Shown here: positions 1-10,900 of the stretch, one piece after another | How positions within the stretch are numbered: the first letter of the stretch is position 1 | Layout of the letters: each line of letters starts with the position of its first letter | NCBI RefSeq assembly: GCF_963678635.1 | Contig: NC_087063.1 | Location: 78,019,617 to 78,083,616 of the forward strand | DNA length: 64,000 bases | Reading direction: 5' to 3' | Source of the DNA: Symsagittifera roscoffensis | Taxonomy: Eukaryota; Xenacoelomorpha; Acoela; Convolutidae | Translations under genes and position numbers: made by a program | The notes under the pieces: generated by a model | What the model was told of the DNA's origin: nothing | The model's database searches: none | The model's input: the letters and a program-made list of their open reading frames with translations, nothing else

Positions 1-2
1 AC

Positions 3-408
3 AATAGTATCACAAAACATCCCAAAAACTTTAATACGAAGTGTTCCCCGGAGCAGTTAACTGAAATCATCACGAATTTTCAGCATCAAATAGCTGCGAT
101 CATATACATTCGTCGAGACGGTACCGCTCACATTTTTGAAAAGTTACGGAAGACGAAACCTCTTATCATCGACGCGATAAAACGACTTCTTCCTAAACAA
201 AAACAAAACGACATTGATACAGTTGTTGCCCTCTCTAAACTACACCCCCCTCCGTCTCTTGAGCTGAAGTTGCTCAACAAAGTACTTTCGAAACGTCACA
301 ACCTTCGTTCACTAGTACTTCAGCAAAGATCAAAATCCAGAGTACGGCCCACCAAATCAAAGAGAGCAGCAGCAAAGAAAAAACAAGCAGCCCAATCCTC
401 ATCGCACT
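3..408 (+). CDS. 3' part of an unidentified ORF with a basic C-terminus (partial)
   Basis: An uninterrupted reading frame enters from the left window edge and runs about 134 codons to a TAG at 406-408. No start is visible. The product is helical-looking and hydrophilic, has a Pro run near its middle (HPPPS), and ends in a strongly basic Arg/Lys/Ala/Gln tail that resembles a nucleic-acid-binding or nuclear-localisation tail. I do not recognise the family. It ends 160 bp before the ORF1 of the adjacent LINE and is in the same orientation. It may be the 3' end of a host gene, of another transposable element, or of an extra 5' ORF of the LINE. Confidence 0.5.
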
Positions 409-433
409 AGTTCTGGTGAGTCTGATTTTCTTG

Positions 434-556
434 AGACTATTCTCTCCTGAGGTTTTTATACCTTGGAGTATCAGTCCAAGGGAATCAAAAAAACTCAATA
501 AGTCTTCTCTAGTCTGGTTTTCTCCTGAGGTTTTATACCTTGGAGTGTCAGTTCTG
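434..556 (+). repeat. Two ~40-bp direct repeats in the LINE 5' leader
   Basis: A block of about 40 bp (434-475) recurs at 516-556 with few changes. Both copies share the core TTCTCCTGAGG and CCTTGGAGT. They sit between the upstream ORF stop and the ORF1 start. Tandem repetition of leader monomers is known in some LINE promoters; that role here is inference. Confidence 0.7.
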
Positions 557-567
557 AGAAGATTTTT

Positions 568-1443
568 TTGAGCAATATGGGCTCAGAAGAAAGACGCAGA
601 AATGCTAGCGTCTCGCAAGCATCTGAGAAATCTTGTAAAACATGCAAAAAGCCGATCACAAACAAAAGTCAAATCTTTAATTGCATTGCCTGTGGCGATG
701 TTATGCACATGACAAAAACATGCACTGGAATATCTGAAACTGCCATCCTTGGAATTTCGGAGATCAGCCAGAACGTCCTCCTGCTCTGTAACTGTTGTGT
801 TGGAAACAATAGGAAAGAGTCGATGATCAACGATTTGATGCAAACCCGTCCATCCATTGCTGAAACAAAACTAAATGAAATCGCCGAACAATTCTCTACT
901 TTTAAACAAGAGATAGATTCACTTAAGCAAAAGATAGATGAAACAAGCAAAAAACCACAAAACAGAAATGAGCCAAAGCAACCTGCCTTAAACAAACCAG
1001 AATCAAGCTATAACGGAATCCGGATAAGAGGACTGCTTGAACTGGGCTCAAAAAGTTCAAGAGATAGACACGAACACGACTTGGAAGAGGTGAACAAACT
1101 GTTTGCGTTCTTAACAGTTGAAGCAAAAATCACAGATTTAAAACGTTTAGGAAAATACGAAGAAGGAAAAAGGCCACGCACAATAGTTGTAAATGTTTCA
1201 AATGAATGGCAAAAACGACTGATACTAATGTCCTTGGCAAAATTGAAAAACTACGACAAAACTGTCTTTGTGTCAAAAGAGCTCAGCCCAAGTGAATTTC
1301 TGATTGAGAACAAACTTCTTATGAAAAGACGAACAATGATAGAAACTGGAGTATCAGCTAAAAACCTAAGGCTAAGGGACCTTGTCCTTTACCAATATGA
1401 CGAAGAAAGTGGAAATTGGAAAAAAGTCGAAGAAAGCAATTGA
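568..1443 (+). CDS. LINE ORF1 protein with PHD-like zinc finger and coiled coil
   Basis: The 291-residue protein is probably the RNA-binding chaperone subunit of the LINE ribonucleoprotein. A Cys/His-rich finger lies at about residues 20-80: CKTCKKPI, CIACGDVMH and C-x2-C near LLCNCC, the PHD-like arrangement found in ORF1 of CR1/Jockey-related LINEs. A Glu/Lys-rich, probably coiled-coil stretch follows at about 95-140. A basic alpha/beta-looking C-terminal domain at about 150-285 is consistent with an RRM-like or CTD RNA-binding module. The frame is intact. ORF2 begins 24 bp downstream, so ORF2 is probably made by reinitiation from a bicistronic RNA. Confidence 0.8.
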   Translation: MSNMGSEERRRNASVSQASEKSCKTCKKPITNKSQIFNCIACGDVMHMTKTCTGISETAILGISEISQNVLLLCNCCVGNNRKESMINDLMQTRPSIAETKLNEIAEQFSTFKQEIDSLKQKIDETSKKPQNRNEPKQPALNKPESSYNGIRIRGLLELGSKSSRDRHEHDLEEVNKLFAFLTVEAKITDLKRLGKYEEGKRPRTIVVNVSNEWQKRLILMSLAKLKNYDKTVFVSKELSPSEFLIENKLLMKRRTMIETGVSAKNLRLRDLVLYQYDEESGNWKKVEESN

Positions 1444-1467
1444 CTACCTACTGCCAAGTATTTAAAA

Positions 1468-4356
1468 ATGTTATGCCTAAATGTCAGAAGTACTTTAGAC
1501 ATCAACAGAAGAATAGCTCTTTCAAATGCCATTTTACAAACAGACTACGATATACTATGTCTCACAGAGACATGGCTGGTAAAGGAAATACCAGATAAAG
1601 CTCTGCATTTGGCTGGTTTTAATATAATTCGCAAAGATAGAAAAAACTCCACTTTAAAAACCAATCACGGAGGCGTACTCATGGCGATAAAAGAAAATGT
1701 GCATTACGAAGAAATTGATGCTCAAATAGAAAATGAAGAATGCATAGTGGCCAAACTAACAGGTGAAACTGGGCATCATCAAATACTCTGCTGTGTTTAT
1801 AATCCCCCGAAAAACAGTAAATACCAATGGAAACAACAAAACTTCATCAGTTTGTTCGAAAACCTAACAAAATTACAAATACAATACAACTGTAACGCAG
1901 TGTCGATTACGGGAGATATAAATTTTGAATACACTCATTGGAAAATGATGCACTCAAAGGACAAATATGAAAATGCAGTGTTAAAAAAGCTCATTGAACT
2001 TGACTATGAACAATTATTCGACTCCAAAAAAAAGCAGCTTGATGTTTTATTAACAAACAACCCTGGAGTAATACTCAACTGGCACACGGACCATTCAGCA
2101 ACAAACGCATACAGCATCGACAAAGTTTCTTGCTCAGATCATTATGCTTACTCTGCAACAATTAACATGGAAGCCAGTATCAAAGAAATAAACAAAGATG
2201 AAAGTCTGGCGTTTAACAGAGCCGATTGGAAGATAATAAATCAAGAAATAAAAGACAAACCTTTCATACCGTATTGTTACAGTAATGTAAATGAGCTCCT
2301 TCGTCAGTGGTATGCATGGTTATGGGACAAAATAAAGAACAATGTACCCAAGGTTACATCACACAGATCAACTCTCCCCCCATGGGTGAAGCCAAGTACG
2401 TCTCACATGCTAAAAAGAGTACAAACCTTAAAACGGCGTATCGATCGGCAAAACAAACCTAATTTAAGCATTATCCTAAAACACAAAAAACTGGAAAAAA
2501 ATCTTCAAATAGCATTGACTGCAGATCAAGCAATTTACGAAGAAACAGTAACAAGCAGTAGACGATTCAGTGACCTGCAAAAATACTTGAACAAAATAAG
2601 TAGTTCCAGGAAATATCCCCAAAAAATGTTCTACAAGGAAAAATCCACAAGAGATGACACCCAAAAAGCTACATTTTTTAACGAATTTTTCATCAGTGTA
2701 TATCAAAAGGAATCATTTCCTAACCCTCTCGCACGAAATACAAACTGTTCTCCTACAGAAGAAATCTGTACACAAATACACATTGAAGAAACCAAAATCC
2801 AATACATTCTCAAAAATCTTTTAACAAATAAAGCGTCAGGTTTTGATGGTATAGGTAATATAATCCTAAAAAATCTTTCTGAAACTCTGTCAAAATCGCT
2901 CTATCTTCTCTTCCGCACATTCATTAACAAGCGGCTCTTCCCGACCTACTGGAAAACAAGTCAAGTGGCCCCAATTTTTAAAGAAAAGAACAAGGCGTCA
3001 GTCGAGTGCTACCGCCCAATTAGCCTCTTATGCTCCGCCTCGAAGGTCTTCGAAAAAATTATCTTTGATAATATATACCCCAAAGTTCAACCTTTCCTGG
3101 AAAACGCACAATACGGCTTCCGGCAAAAAAGGTCAGCAGTACTACAAATGGTACAATTTTTGAGCAAAGTATATGAACTCTACGATGACAAAAATGTTCA
3201 AACACTCTCAGTCCTTTATCTAGATTTTTCTAAAGCCTTTGATAAAGTTCCTCATAGTATCCTAGTCGCCAAACTACGGAACATAGGTCTAAGCATTCAA
3301 ATACAAGACATAATACAAGACTATCTAACAGATAGAATGTAGTTTGTGAAAATCAATAAAAGTTCATCAACTCTGAAAGAAGTAACTAGCGGTGTACCAC
3401 AGGGCTCAATTCTTGGCCCTCTACTTTTTATCATATTCATTAACGACCTTCCCAAATGCATCGAGAATTCAGATTGTTTTGGCTATTGTGACGATATGAA
3501 GATCTTGTCTACTGAAGAAATTCATCTGCAAAAAGACACGGCAAATGTTGAAAAATGGTGCAAAGAAAATAAAATGCCGCTGAATGAAGATAAATGTAAT
3601 TTGTTAAACCTCAAAGGGAAAATGGAAGTTACACTATTTAATACAAATGTTGATACCGCAAAGACCCAAAAAGACTTAGGTATTTTAATGTGTCACAACC
3701 TTTCGTGGTCAGTAAATGCTGAAAATCGCATATCAAAAGCAATGGGAGCTTTTTACAAAATCAAACGAAATATCTCGAAAAAAACATCTTTAAAGTCAAA
3801 ATTAAACTTATACTGCGGATACATCGTACCAATCATAAGCTATGCATCGCAAACATGGTATCCGAACAAAGCAGAATTAAGACAACTAGAAAGAGTACAA
3901 AAACGAGCGACATCTTGGATTACAAATAACTTCAAAATGAGTTATACTGAAAGACTGAAATTTTTAAAGCTCCTTCCACTCTCAATGTACTTTGAATTAC
4001 ACGACATATTGTACTTAGTTTCACTACTAAAAAATAAACATGACATTGATTTGAATACAATTATTCATAAAAACGAATCACGAACGAGACAAGCAACACG
4101 TGGTGAGATTGCTGTTCATGCAACAAGACTGAAAAAGTCAAATGAAAATTATTATATACGTTCTATTACGCTATACAACTACTTTAGCCAAATTGTGGAC
4201 TTCGAAAATCAAGATTATGACAGCCTGAAAATATCTATAACAAACACGTTTTGGAAATTCTTCAACAGAAATTTTGCAGAAAACAACTTGTGTATGTGGA
4301 GAATTCTTTGCTGGTGTGGAAACTGCAACCCACCGGGAAAAATTATGAACTTATAA
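1468..4356 (+). pseudogene. LINE ORF2: APE endonuclease + reverse transcriptase, one in-frame stop
   Basis: This polyprotein nicks DNA and carries out target-primed reverse transcription. The N-terminal third is an exonuclease-endonuclease-phosphatase domain, with LNVRST at its start, the catalytic TETW near residue 33, GDIN near 150 and SDHYAY near 225. Reverse transcriptase motifs follow: YRPISLL, the GFR motif, LDFSKAFDKV with its catalytic Asp, and SGVPQGSILGPLLF. The catalytic box reads YCDD where most LINEs have YADD or FADD. A TAG at 3340-3342 interrupts an otherwise single frame just before the PQG motif, so the copy should not yield full ORF2 unless the stop is read through. The C-terminal part (after about 3900) carries the family's trailing RT-thumb and Cys-rich region (CWCGNC). 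No RNase H domain is evident. Confidence 0.9.
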
Positions 4357-4395
4357 ACGAGGGTTCAAAACCCATGGAGAAATCCTAAAGCCTAC

Positions 4396-4422
4396 ACTAC
4401 TACTACTACTACTACTACTACT
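4396..4422 (+). repeat. (ACT)n microsatellite at LINE 3' end
   Basis: Nine perfect ACT units lie about 40 bp after the ORF2 stop. Many CR1/Jockey-group elements end in short microsatellites that serve in reverse-transcription priming, so this is taken as the 3' terminus of the element. Confidence 0.8.
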
Positions 4423-5559
4423 TGTTGTGTTGAACTCAGATTGTAATATGGTTGACTGTTTAACTGAAGACTAGCGTTGACTTTCAGGTCAGTCTCACAT
4501 AGATCAGGCTGCAACAAACGGAAACATGGATGTTCACTTTAATTGATAATAAACTTGAGTCATATTTTGCGTAACTTAGTTACTCCTCAGAAGAAACGTA
4601 ACCCGTATCGATTTTAATTGGAAAGGACTTAAACACTTGTCATCTTCTTTTATCATTATCACTTCCACATCTAGAAAATTCCAAGGATTTTGACTGGAAT
4701 ACGTGATGAAGGGACTCCTGACTGTAACCTCGGTTACTATGATACTTTTGACCTTCTGATTACCTTCAATAAACTTGAACTGCATTTTGGTCTATTGTGG
4801 TCTAGTGGTTCTGTCCACAGTTTGTTCTCCAATTGTGGTAGATTCGTTTCCAGGGAGTATCCTTCCATGTTCTGACGGTAGTGTAATTTTCAATGTCTGT
4901 TGTTAGTAAAAAGTGTATAATATTTGAACAGTTGATAAAATCAAATTCCATGCTTTCAGTGTGTTCCTGTCAATGGACTGGAGTGAAAAATAAAGATTTG
5001 AAAATTTCAAACAATTTTTCGATTTCAACCTCTTGCTTTTCCTAACTTATTCTGCGTTTCATCAATGCGCAACTTCAAATCCCCATTTTCTTCAATGTCC
5101 AAGTGGCACTTTTCTATTCCGAGCATCAGTGGCGCAGTTCAGTATCGTTATAAGTTGTAGGGAGACAGCTCAAGGGTTCGTAATCCTAACATGGCAGATG
5201 TGGTTTGAAGAAATGTGAGCGAATTGAATTAGTGGTTTAGCAGACACTGACGTGGTGCAAATAGCCAAAAAGCCGCATTTATTGATACCCCTCGCACCCT
5301 GACTAGGTTGTCACCAAAGATAGTGATAGTATTATTATAGCTAACACTGTCAAATACATGTTTGAGGAACAAATTTTCCTAAATCAAGACCGATTGAGCA
5401 ATATACTCAGATTCACTCGTTTTCGACTGTTGTCTTTTCTTTTATGTTTTCTGTCCCAAAATGGCAATTTCGTATTTCATTTTTGGTAAATGTTAGGTGT
5501 CAAATCGAAAATTTTAATTTTGAAGTTCCAGAACATTTCGAACTCTCATTTGTTTCAAT

Positions 5560-6085
5560 TTCCTGTTGTTAACTTTCTTGGTGACGTTTTTCATCGCATT
5601 CAGAATTTTCGGTGGTGCCTTTTGGCAGAATGGCACATCCATTTCGACCCACACACCGAGGAGTTTTTCCAGCTGCGATTGTTTTTTTTGCTTATCTTAT
5701 CTGCATGTCCCATGCAGTCCAGGTTTTCATGGAGAATTAAGTCGAGCGTTTTCGTTGACTGTTGACCGCAGGATTGGTTTAGTTTTTGCTTCACCTTATA
5801 GCTGTTTAATCCTTGTGCAAGAATTATGCTGTCATCTGCAAGTTTGAAATAACAGTTTTCTCAGGAAGTTGTTGAGGAAATTACAAATACGGAATAAGAG
5901 CACGTTGCCTGGGTGTATTACGATATCGATTTTAAGGACGGGCGATCTATAAGCTTGCTTTTCTATGAAAGGTTTTCCGTTCTTGCGAGGATACAAAACA
6001 TAACGCCATGTATGTTAAATTGTCGAAGTTTTAAAAGAAATCCATCCACCCATACGCTGTCGAAAGGTTTCTCCAGTTCTAATTT
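5560..6085 (-). mobile_element. Decayed LINE reverse transcriptase fragment
   Basis: Read on the minus strand from about 6085, a frame with several stops gives KPFDSVWVDGFLLKL, the LINE motif with the first catalytic Asp. About 95 codons later comes FKLADDSIIL, the ADD catalytic box, followed by a tail with KVKQKLNQ. This is the palm of a CR1/Jockey-type reverse transcriptase. It differs in sequence from the + strand LINE at 1.5-4.4 kb and carries at least three stop codons. It is a fossil. Flanking bases from 4423 to 5560 hold no gene I can support. Confidence 0.75.
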
Positions 6086-6574
6086 TCATTAGATCCTTAA
6101 GTTTTTTTGGTCAGTTTCTACTCTTCCGTATGAACATGCAAACTATGAAGCTACCTTAAAGTGTTGCGCTGTCTTCGAACGTTTTCTTGTTCATTTGCGA
6201 GTAATTAATTGATTTCCTGGTGCTGGTTGATATGATTTGCGAGCATTCGTTCCAATCATTTCCCGAAAAGACGGGCAATCACCTTTTGCGAGATACGAGT
6301 ACTTCCCGTCTTTAATATTTGCAGGATCAAAAGTACTCGTATTCTGCAAGCAGGAGCTTAAATAATACTTAGGTATCCGCCTCTGGTGCATTTGCGAAAC
6401 AAAGGTCTTTCTCTCTCTCCTCTGTTGTCTTAGCCACAAATTTAAAGTTTTTAACTTTGTTATGACATTTTCGATTTGTTGCTAATTTCATGCTATAATG
6501 TAAGTTATTTCAATTTATTTGTTGTAACAAATTAATGTAAGTAACGTAATGTCGCTGGCGACCTGGTCGATTGT

Positions 6575-7400
6575 CTTTCAGTTAAACTCCGATATACAAC
6601 TCACTACCACACTGCCTTATTTGCTGTCCAACAGGAGTATCCTCTTTCCTGTGTTCCTCAATCCTTCTGGTGAGATGTTGGACCGTCTGGCCACTATAGA
6701 TGGCTTTGCACCCACAACATTCTAGTCTGGGCACCACTTTAGATTTCAGTTCACTGAAAAAGGAGGATTTTAAATAAAGGCATACAAGTTTTCAAGTTCA
6801 GCATCGTGAAAATTATCTGCGCATTGTTGATATCGCGTACGTTTTCGCTAATGTCTGACTGTGATTCCCACGATATTGGACCACCAAGATGGGTGGTAAA
6901 TTGCTACTATAACCACAGGACTTCCCTTTCTCAGCCATCTTCTTTTTGTTTTTGCTCTCCCCGATTATCTTCTCAAAGGCTCACGATGCAACTCGCGATG
7001 ACTAATTTTCTGAATATTGGTTATCGAACCACTGTTTACCGTTGATTTCCATCGCTTTATCAAAGTGTTCTCATGTGGACGTATTGCGGAAATACGATGA
7101 TTAGTTCCTTCAATCCCGCTTTACTTGTACTGAAGGAGGGAGGGGGCAACTTTAGTATGATACCTGCATCTGTTGGGTTTTGATAACATCCACAGTTAGC
7201 TTTCCTACTTGTGTCAATTAAGTTTATAAATCCAAAAATGCCAGCTCCCCAGATAGGTTCGGTGTCGTCTCCATTGTGAACTGTAAAGTGGAATAGAGTA
7301 AGTTTGCTGCCCGCAACAGCCTTTCAGGATCACCCTTCACTGTCCTCACTATATCATGTACGTAACGGAGAAAAAGTTAAGCTTGCTGAACTGACTGATT
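6575..7400 (-). mobile_element. Penelope-like element remnant: RT C-terminus and GIY-YIG endonuclease
   Basis: On the minus strand, 7375 down to about 7240 reads RYVHDIV, then LQFTMET and GELAFLDL, the YxDD and FLD region of Penelope-like reverse transcriptase. After one frameshift the characteristic CGCYQNPTDAGIIL follows, then HFDKAMEINGKQW. Around 6800-6870 the family signature VQYRGNHSQ appears. From 6740 down to 6600 an endonuclease follows: CCGCKAIYSGQTVQHLTRRI with EEH, matching the GIY-YIG domain of these elements (Y, R and E/H present). Stops and at least two frameshifts show it is dead. The 5' two thirds of the RT are missing. Confidence 0.85.
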
Positions 7401-7625
7401 TTCTCCCTTATCGCAATGCAATTTCGATAGTACCAGACGATTTAACCTATGTTTCGGTACTCTCCGTTTAATATATCACCGCGTTTTACGTGATACCAGT
7501 TGAAACAGCTTTCACATGCTACACCTTTTGACCTGTACGTGACCTTCTTATTGCATTCGGGACATATTCCATTAAGATCCTTTTTGAACATAAACAGCTC
7601 AGGAATATCCCTCTTTAGATGCATT
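7380..7625 (-). pseudogene. PHD-like zinc-finger fragment of a LINE ORF1
   Basis: The minus-strand frame 7624-7442 contains CPECNKK, CESCFNWYH and EYRNIG. One stop later comes VWYYRNC, together the cysteine/histidine spacing and final W-x-C pattern of the PHD-like finger in LINE ORF1 proteins. Two metal ligands look lost (R for C after the H, Y for C in the last pair). It lies directly upstream of the Penelope-like remnant and may belong with the LINE RT fragment at 5.6-6.1 kb, the Penelope element having landed between them. Confidence 0.6.
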
Positions 7626-7906
7626 TTGGCACTGCTTCAGCGATAGTTTTGCCAAAATTACGGCAAGAGACGTCCCATCGCTAAGCCATCTGTCTGAGCG
7701 TACGATGTTTCGTTGCACTTGAAATGGACTTGACTAACTGCCGTGTTCAACGGTCTCTTCATGGTTTTCCTAGCAACTGATGGTAGTTCATCTTGCTCCT
7801 ACAGCTTTCTAAGAGCTACTTCATTTGCTTCTTAGAGTGGTACATTTGTGTACAAAGTTTCTTTAGTTTCTTTTGATTCAGTCTTTGTTTTCAGATTGTT
7901 AGAACT

Positions 7907-10900
7907 ATGCCGCCGCGCGGAGGAGGATATTCCAGAGGTCGGGCTTTTAATAATCTATCCAAAATGCCCATGCTAGAACTCACTTTTTAACGGAATGAAT
8001 GATGTTTTAGGAAATTATTATCGTGGAAAATCTAGAGGAAGCCATCACTATTCTGCAGAAAATGATGACTATGGTGGATACCGGCCCAACTTTAGCCGTG
8101 GATCACATGGAATTTCTAAGAGAGGGTCATTCAAGTAGGAAGGAATTCTGAATTTGATCAACTATTTTGTATCAAATTAAATTACTATTCTGATATTGAT
8201 TTTAGCCAAAATAACAGATCTAGAGGGAGTCGACATGGTGGCTCTTTCAGCACCAACCGACAAATGAAGCCTTTGGGCTACGCTATAAAGGTATGGTTAG
8301 GTTAACAATAATGTTAGTCCGTTTTTTGTTTTTTAAATAGATGACACTAACGAAAACTTTCATTCAGGCTCATTATGATAATCGTGCAGATGTGCAATTC
8401 AATTCATATATATAATCGAGAATAGCTTTTGCACTTTGGAAAATATTTTCAAATAGTTTCTGTTTAGATAATGTTTGCTCACAAAGAAGACCAAATGGAA
8501 CTTATGCAGTCTCTTGAACAAAAAACCGGAATGAGCCTCAATGCCGAAAATGTATTTATTGATCTCACCAGAATCGGGTTGGAATGTTTTTCTTTTGTTA
8601 TAAACGTTTGTGTATTTTCAGATCACTGTCAACGATAATAATATTGAGTTTGTGGTGACATCTGAGCAAGTTGCTTTTAAACTTGAAAAACTTTCGGGGA
8701 GTTTGAAGAACTCAGATGGAAGAAAGGTAAAGATTGATCCAGTTGTAAAATTTGTCTTTTCATGAGTTTTTCTGTGTGATTCTTATCCTAACTATTTTAG
8801 ATGGCCATACTGAAAAGGGCATGGTACGGAGACAGAAGTTTATCGGCTGCTGATGAAGACAAATTAAAGGTCGATTTCATTTTTTTAGTTAAAGCATTCA
8901 AAAATAGATCTCTAAGCATTAAATGTTGTTATGCTCTACAGGATCTTCTGAATAAGTTTTACATTCCGGATCAAAAGTACCTGGACCTGTCCAACTTCTT
9001 GGAGAAGCAAGAATCTTCGGGAGCAGGGCTGAAGAAGTTTTTTATCGGACAGAAATTCATAGCTACTTCAGTGTGCAAACTCATAGCAGCTTATATTCCT
9101 CAAGTAAATCAGTACTTCTAACCAATCATGTTCATTTTATATAATTTTGAGTTGTAAAGTGCTAATATTGTAAACGCTTGCGTTTCAGCTTGAAATTTTG
9201 GACCTCAGTAACAATGCTTTGTTCAACATGTTTCCATACAGTGAACTACCAAACAAATCACCCCGTCTTTCAAAGTTAAATCTGTCTCATAACCGGGTCA
9301 GTTGTTTTACTTTTCACATTTGTATTTGAATGATATCTAGATTTGCAACAGAAGCTGAAACTGTTCGGCTATTTCTTAGGAACCGAAATGAAAAAATTGT
9401 GAATGTTTTTTTTCCTGAATTTTGAGACTAGGATAGCTATTTTCGCTTATTGTTTGTTTTGATCAGATGACCGATATTAGTAACCTGGACCCAGTGAAGA
9501 AACTGAAGCTGACAGAGTTGATTCTGGACGGGAACCCGCTTTGCCTTCACTACAAAGACCAGTCTACATACGTCAAGTAAACAAACCATTCTGATTTATG
9601 AGTGCGATTGATTACATCCCGGTTTCAGCGACAAGTCTGATTGCTCTGGTTCCCGGGAACAAAGACCAACCAGGCAGTGCTCCAAAGCAACTCTGGAAGG
9701 TCTTGGAGTTCTGGGAGCCGGATAGTTCTACCTCTTCAGCTTTGAAAGGGTTTGTATAGGAGGTTTTAGAAGTAAGGGTTTATTTTGATTTCGTTTCAGA
9801 GACGTACATAAAAGGTTTCCGAATGTGCAAATGCTGGTGAGCGATATTTTAAATAATTTGATTACTCCTGAAGCCTGTAAAAATCTATGCAAAAATGACC
9901 TTATTAGGATGGACATGCAGTGAAAGCGGCCATTGCTTTTGACTTAGACGCTCCTGTTGAAAAATCTTTACCTCCTTTTGCGGTAAGTTCAAGATATGCC
10001 GGAGAACATTTTCCATCAGAAAGTATTGGATGAATCATTGACAACGCTTTTTAAAATAATTTAACGAATGAGCTGCCCGTGCTTCAGTTCAACGTATGAA
10101 CTTATTTTCATTGCATTATGGCAACGTTTAAAATAAGTTGCAAATGTGGTGAAGCCTTTTTAGCAGCATTGAGAAGTAACATGGCTTAAATGGCGGTAAA
10201 GTTTCAGTACTAAATTGAAGTTAAGTTGTAGTGGGAGTTCAGCCTCTCATCAATTTATTCCGGAATTTTTCAGACCAATTTTTCTCGACACAGAATTTAT
10301 TTTTGAGAATCTGAATCATGACCAACAGGACTTTAATGTGATAAGAAAAAACACTCGACATGGTACGAGCTTTCCTCGGGGTGGTCAAAGTTATTTGAAA
10401 TAAATTCTTCGAGATTGGTCCGAACAGTAACAAAGATGGTCTTCAGATAATCCTAAAATAAAAGATATTCTGAGAATTTTGTGGATCGATTTTAAGTTTT
10501 GATTTTCCTGTAGGGCAATGTGGTCCATGCGGAGAATGTGAAGAGTGTGATCTATTGCTTCGCGCAACAGTACTTCGAAGTATACGACAAAGAAAACAGA
10601 GGAAATTTTTTAATAGAAGCTTACGATACAGATGTGAGTACATGCAAATTTTGATAACCAGGCTGAATTATTCTAAAGATATCCGGCTTTTCTGCCGTTT
10701 CCCACTACCAGATATAAACATGAGTTTAAACGTTGTGCATGAAGACAAGTGAATTTGTTATTAATAAATAAACTCTCTTGCCGATGTTAATGACAATCGG
10801 ACAACGTGAGCTAAGTTTAGAAGTCTAAAAACTAGTGTGTAGGAGGAAACGGTGGAAGAGCTTTTTTTTCAACCACCTAAAAATGTTTGTCATTGTCTGA

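Larger units (their letters stand above)
409..4422 (+). mobile_element. Near-intact non-LTR retrotransposon (LINE, CR1/Jockey-like)
   Basis: A 5' leader (409-567) is followed by ORF1 (568-1443) and, 24 bp later, ORF2 (1468-4356). A short 3' UTR then ends in an (ACT)n run at 4396-4422. The PHD-like finger in ORF1, the APE-type endonuclease plus reverse transcriptase in ORF2, and the microsatellite rather than poly(A) 3' end fit the CR1/Jockey part of the LINE tree. The 5' boundary is uncertain. The only obvious lesion is one in-frame stop in ORF2, so this is a young or recently active copy. No target-site duplication was identified. Confidence 0.85.

Noticed and set aside
7442-7624. Host PHD-finger gene
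   Set aside because: Isolated, with lost metal ligands, embedded among retroelement fragments; ORF1 remnant is the simpler reading.
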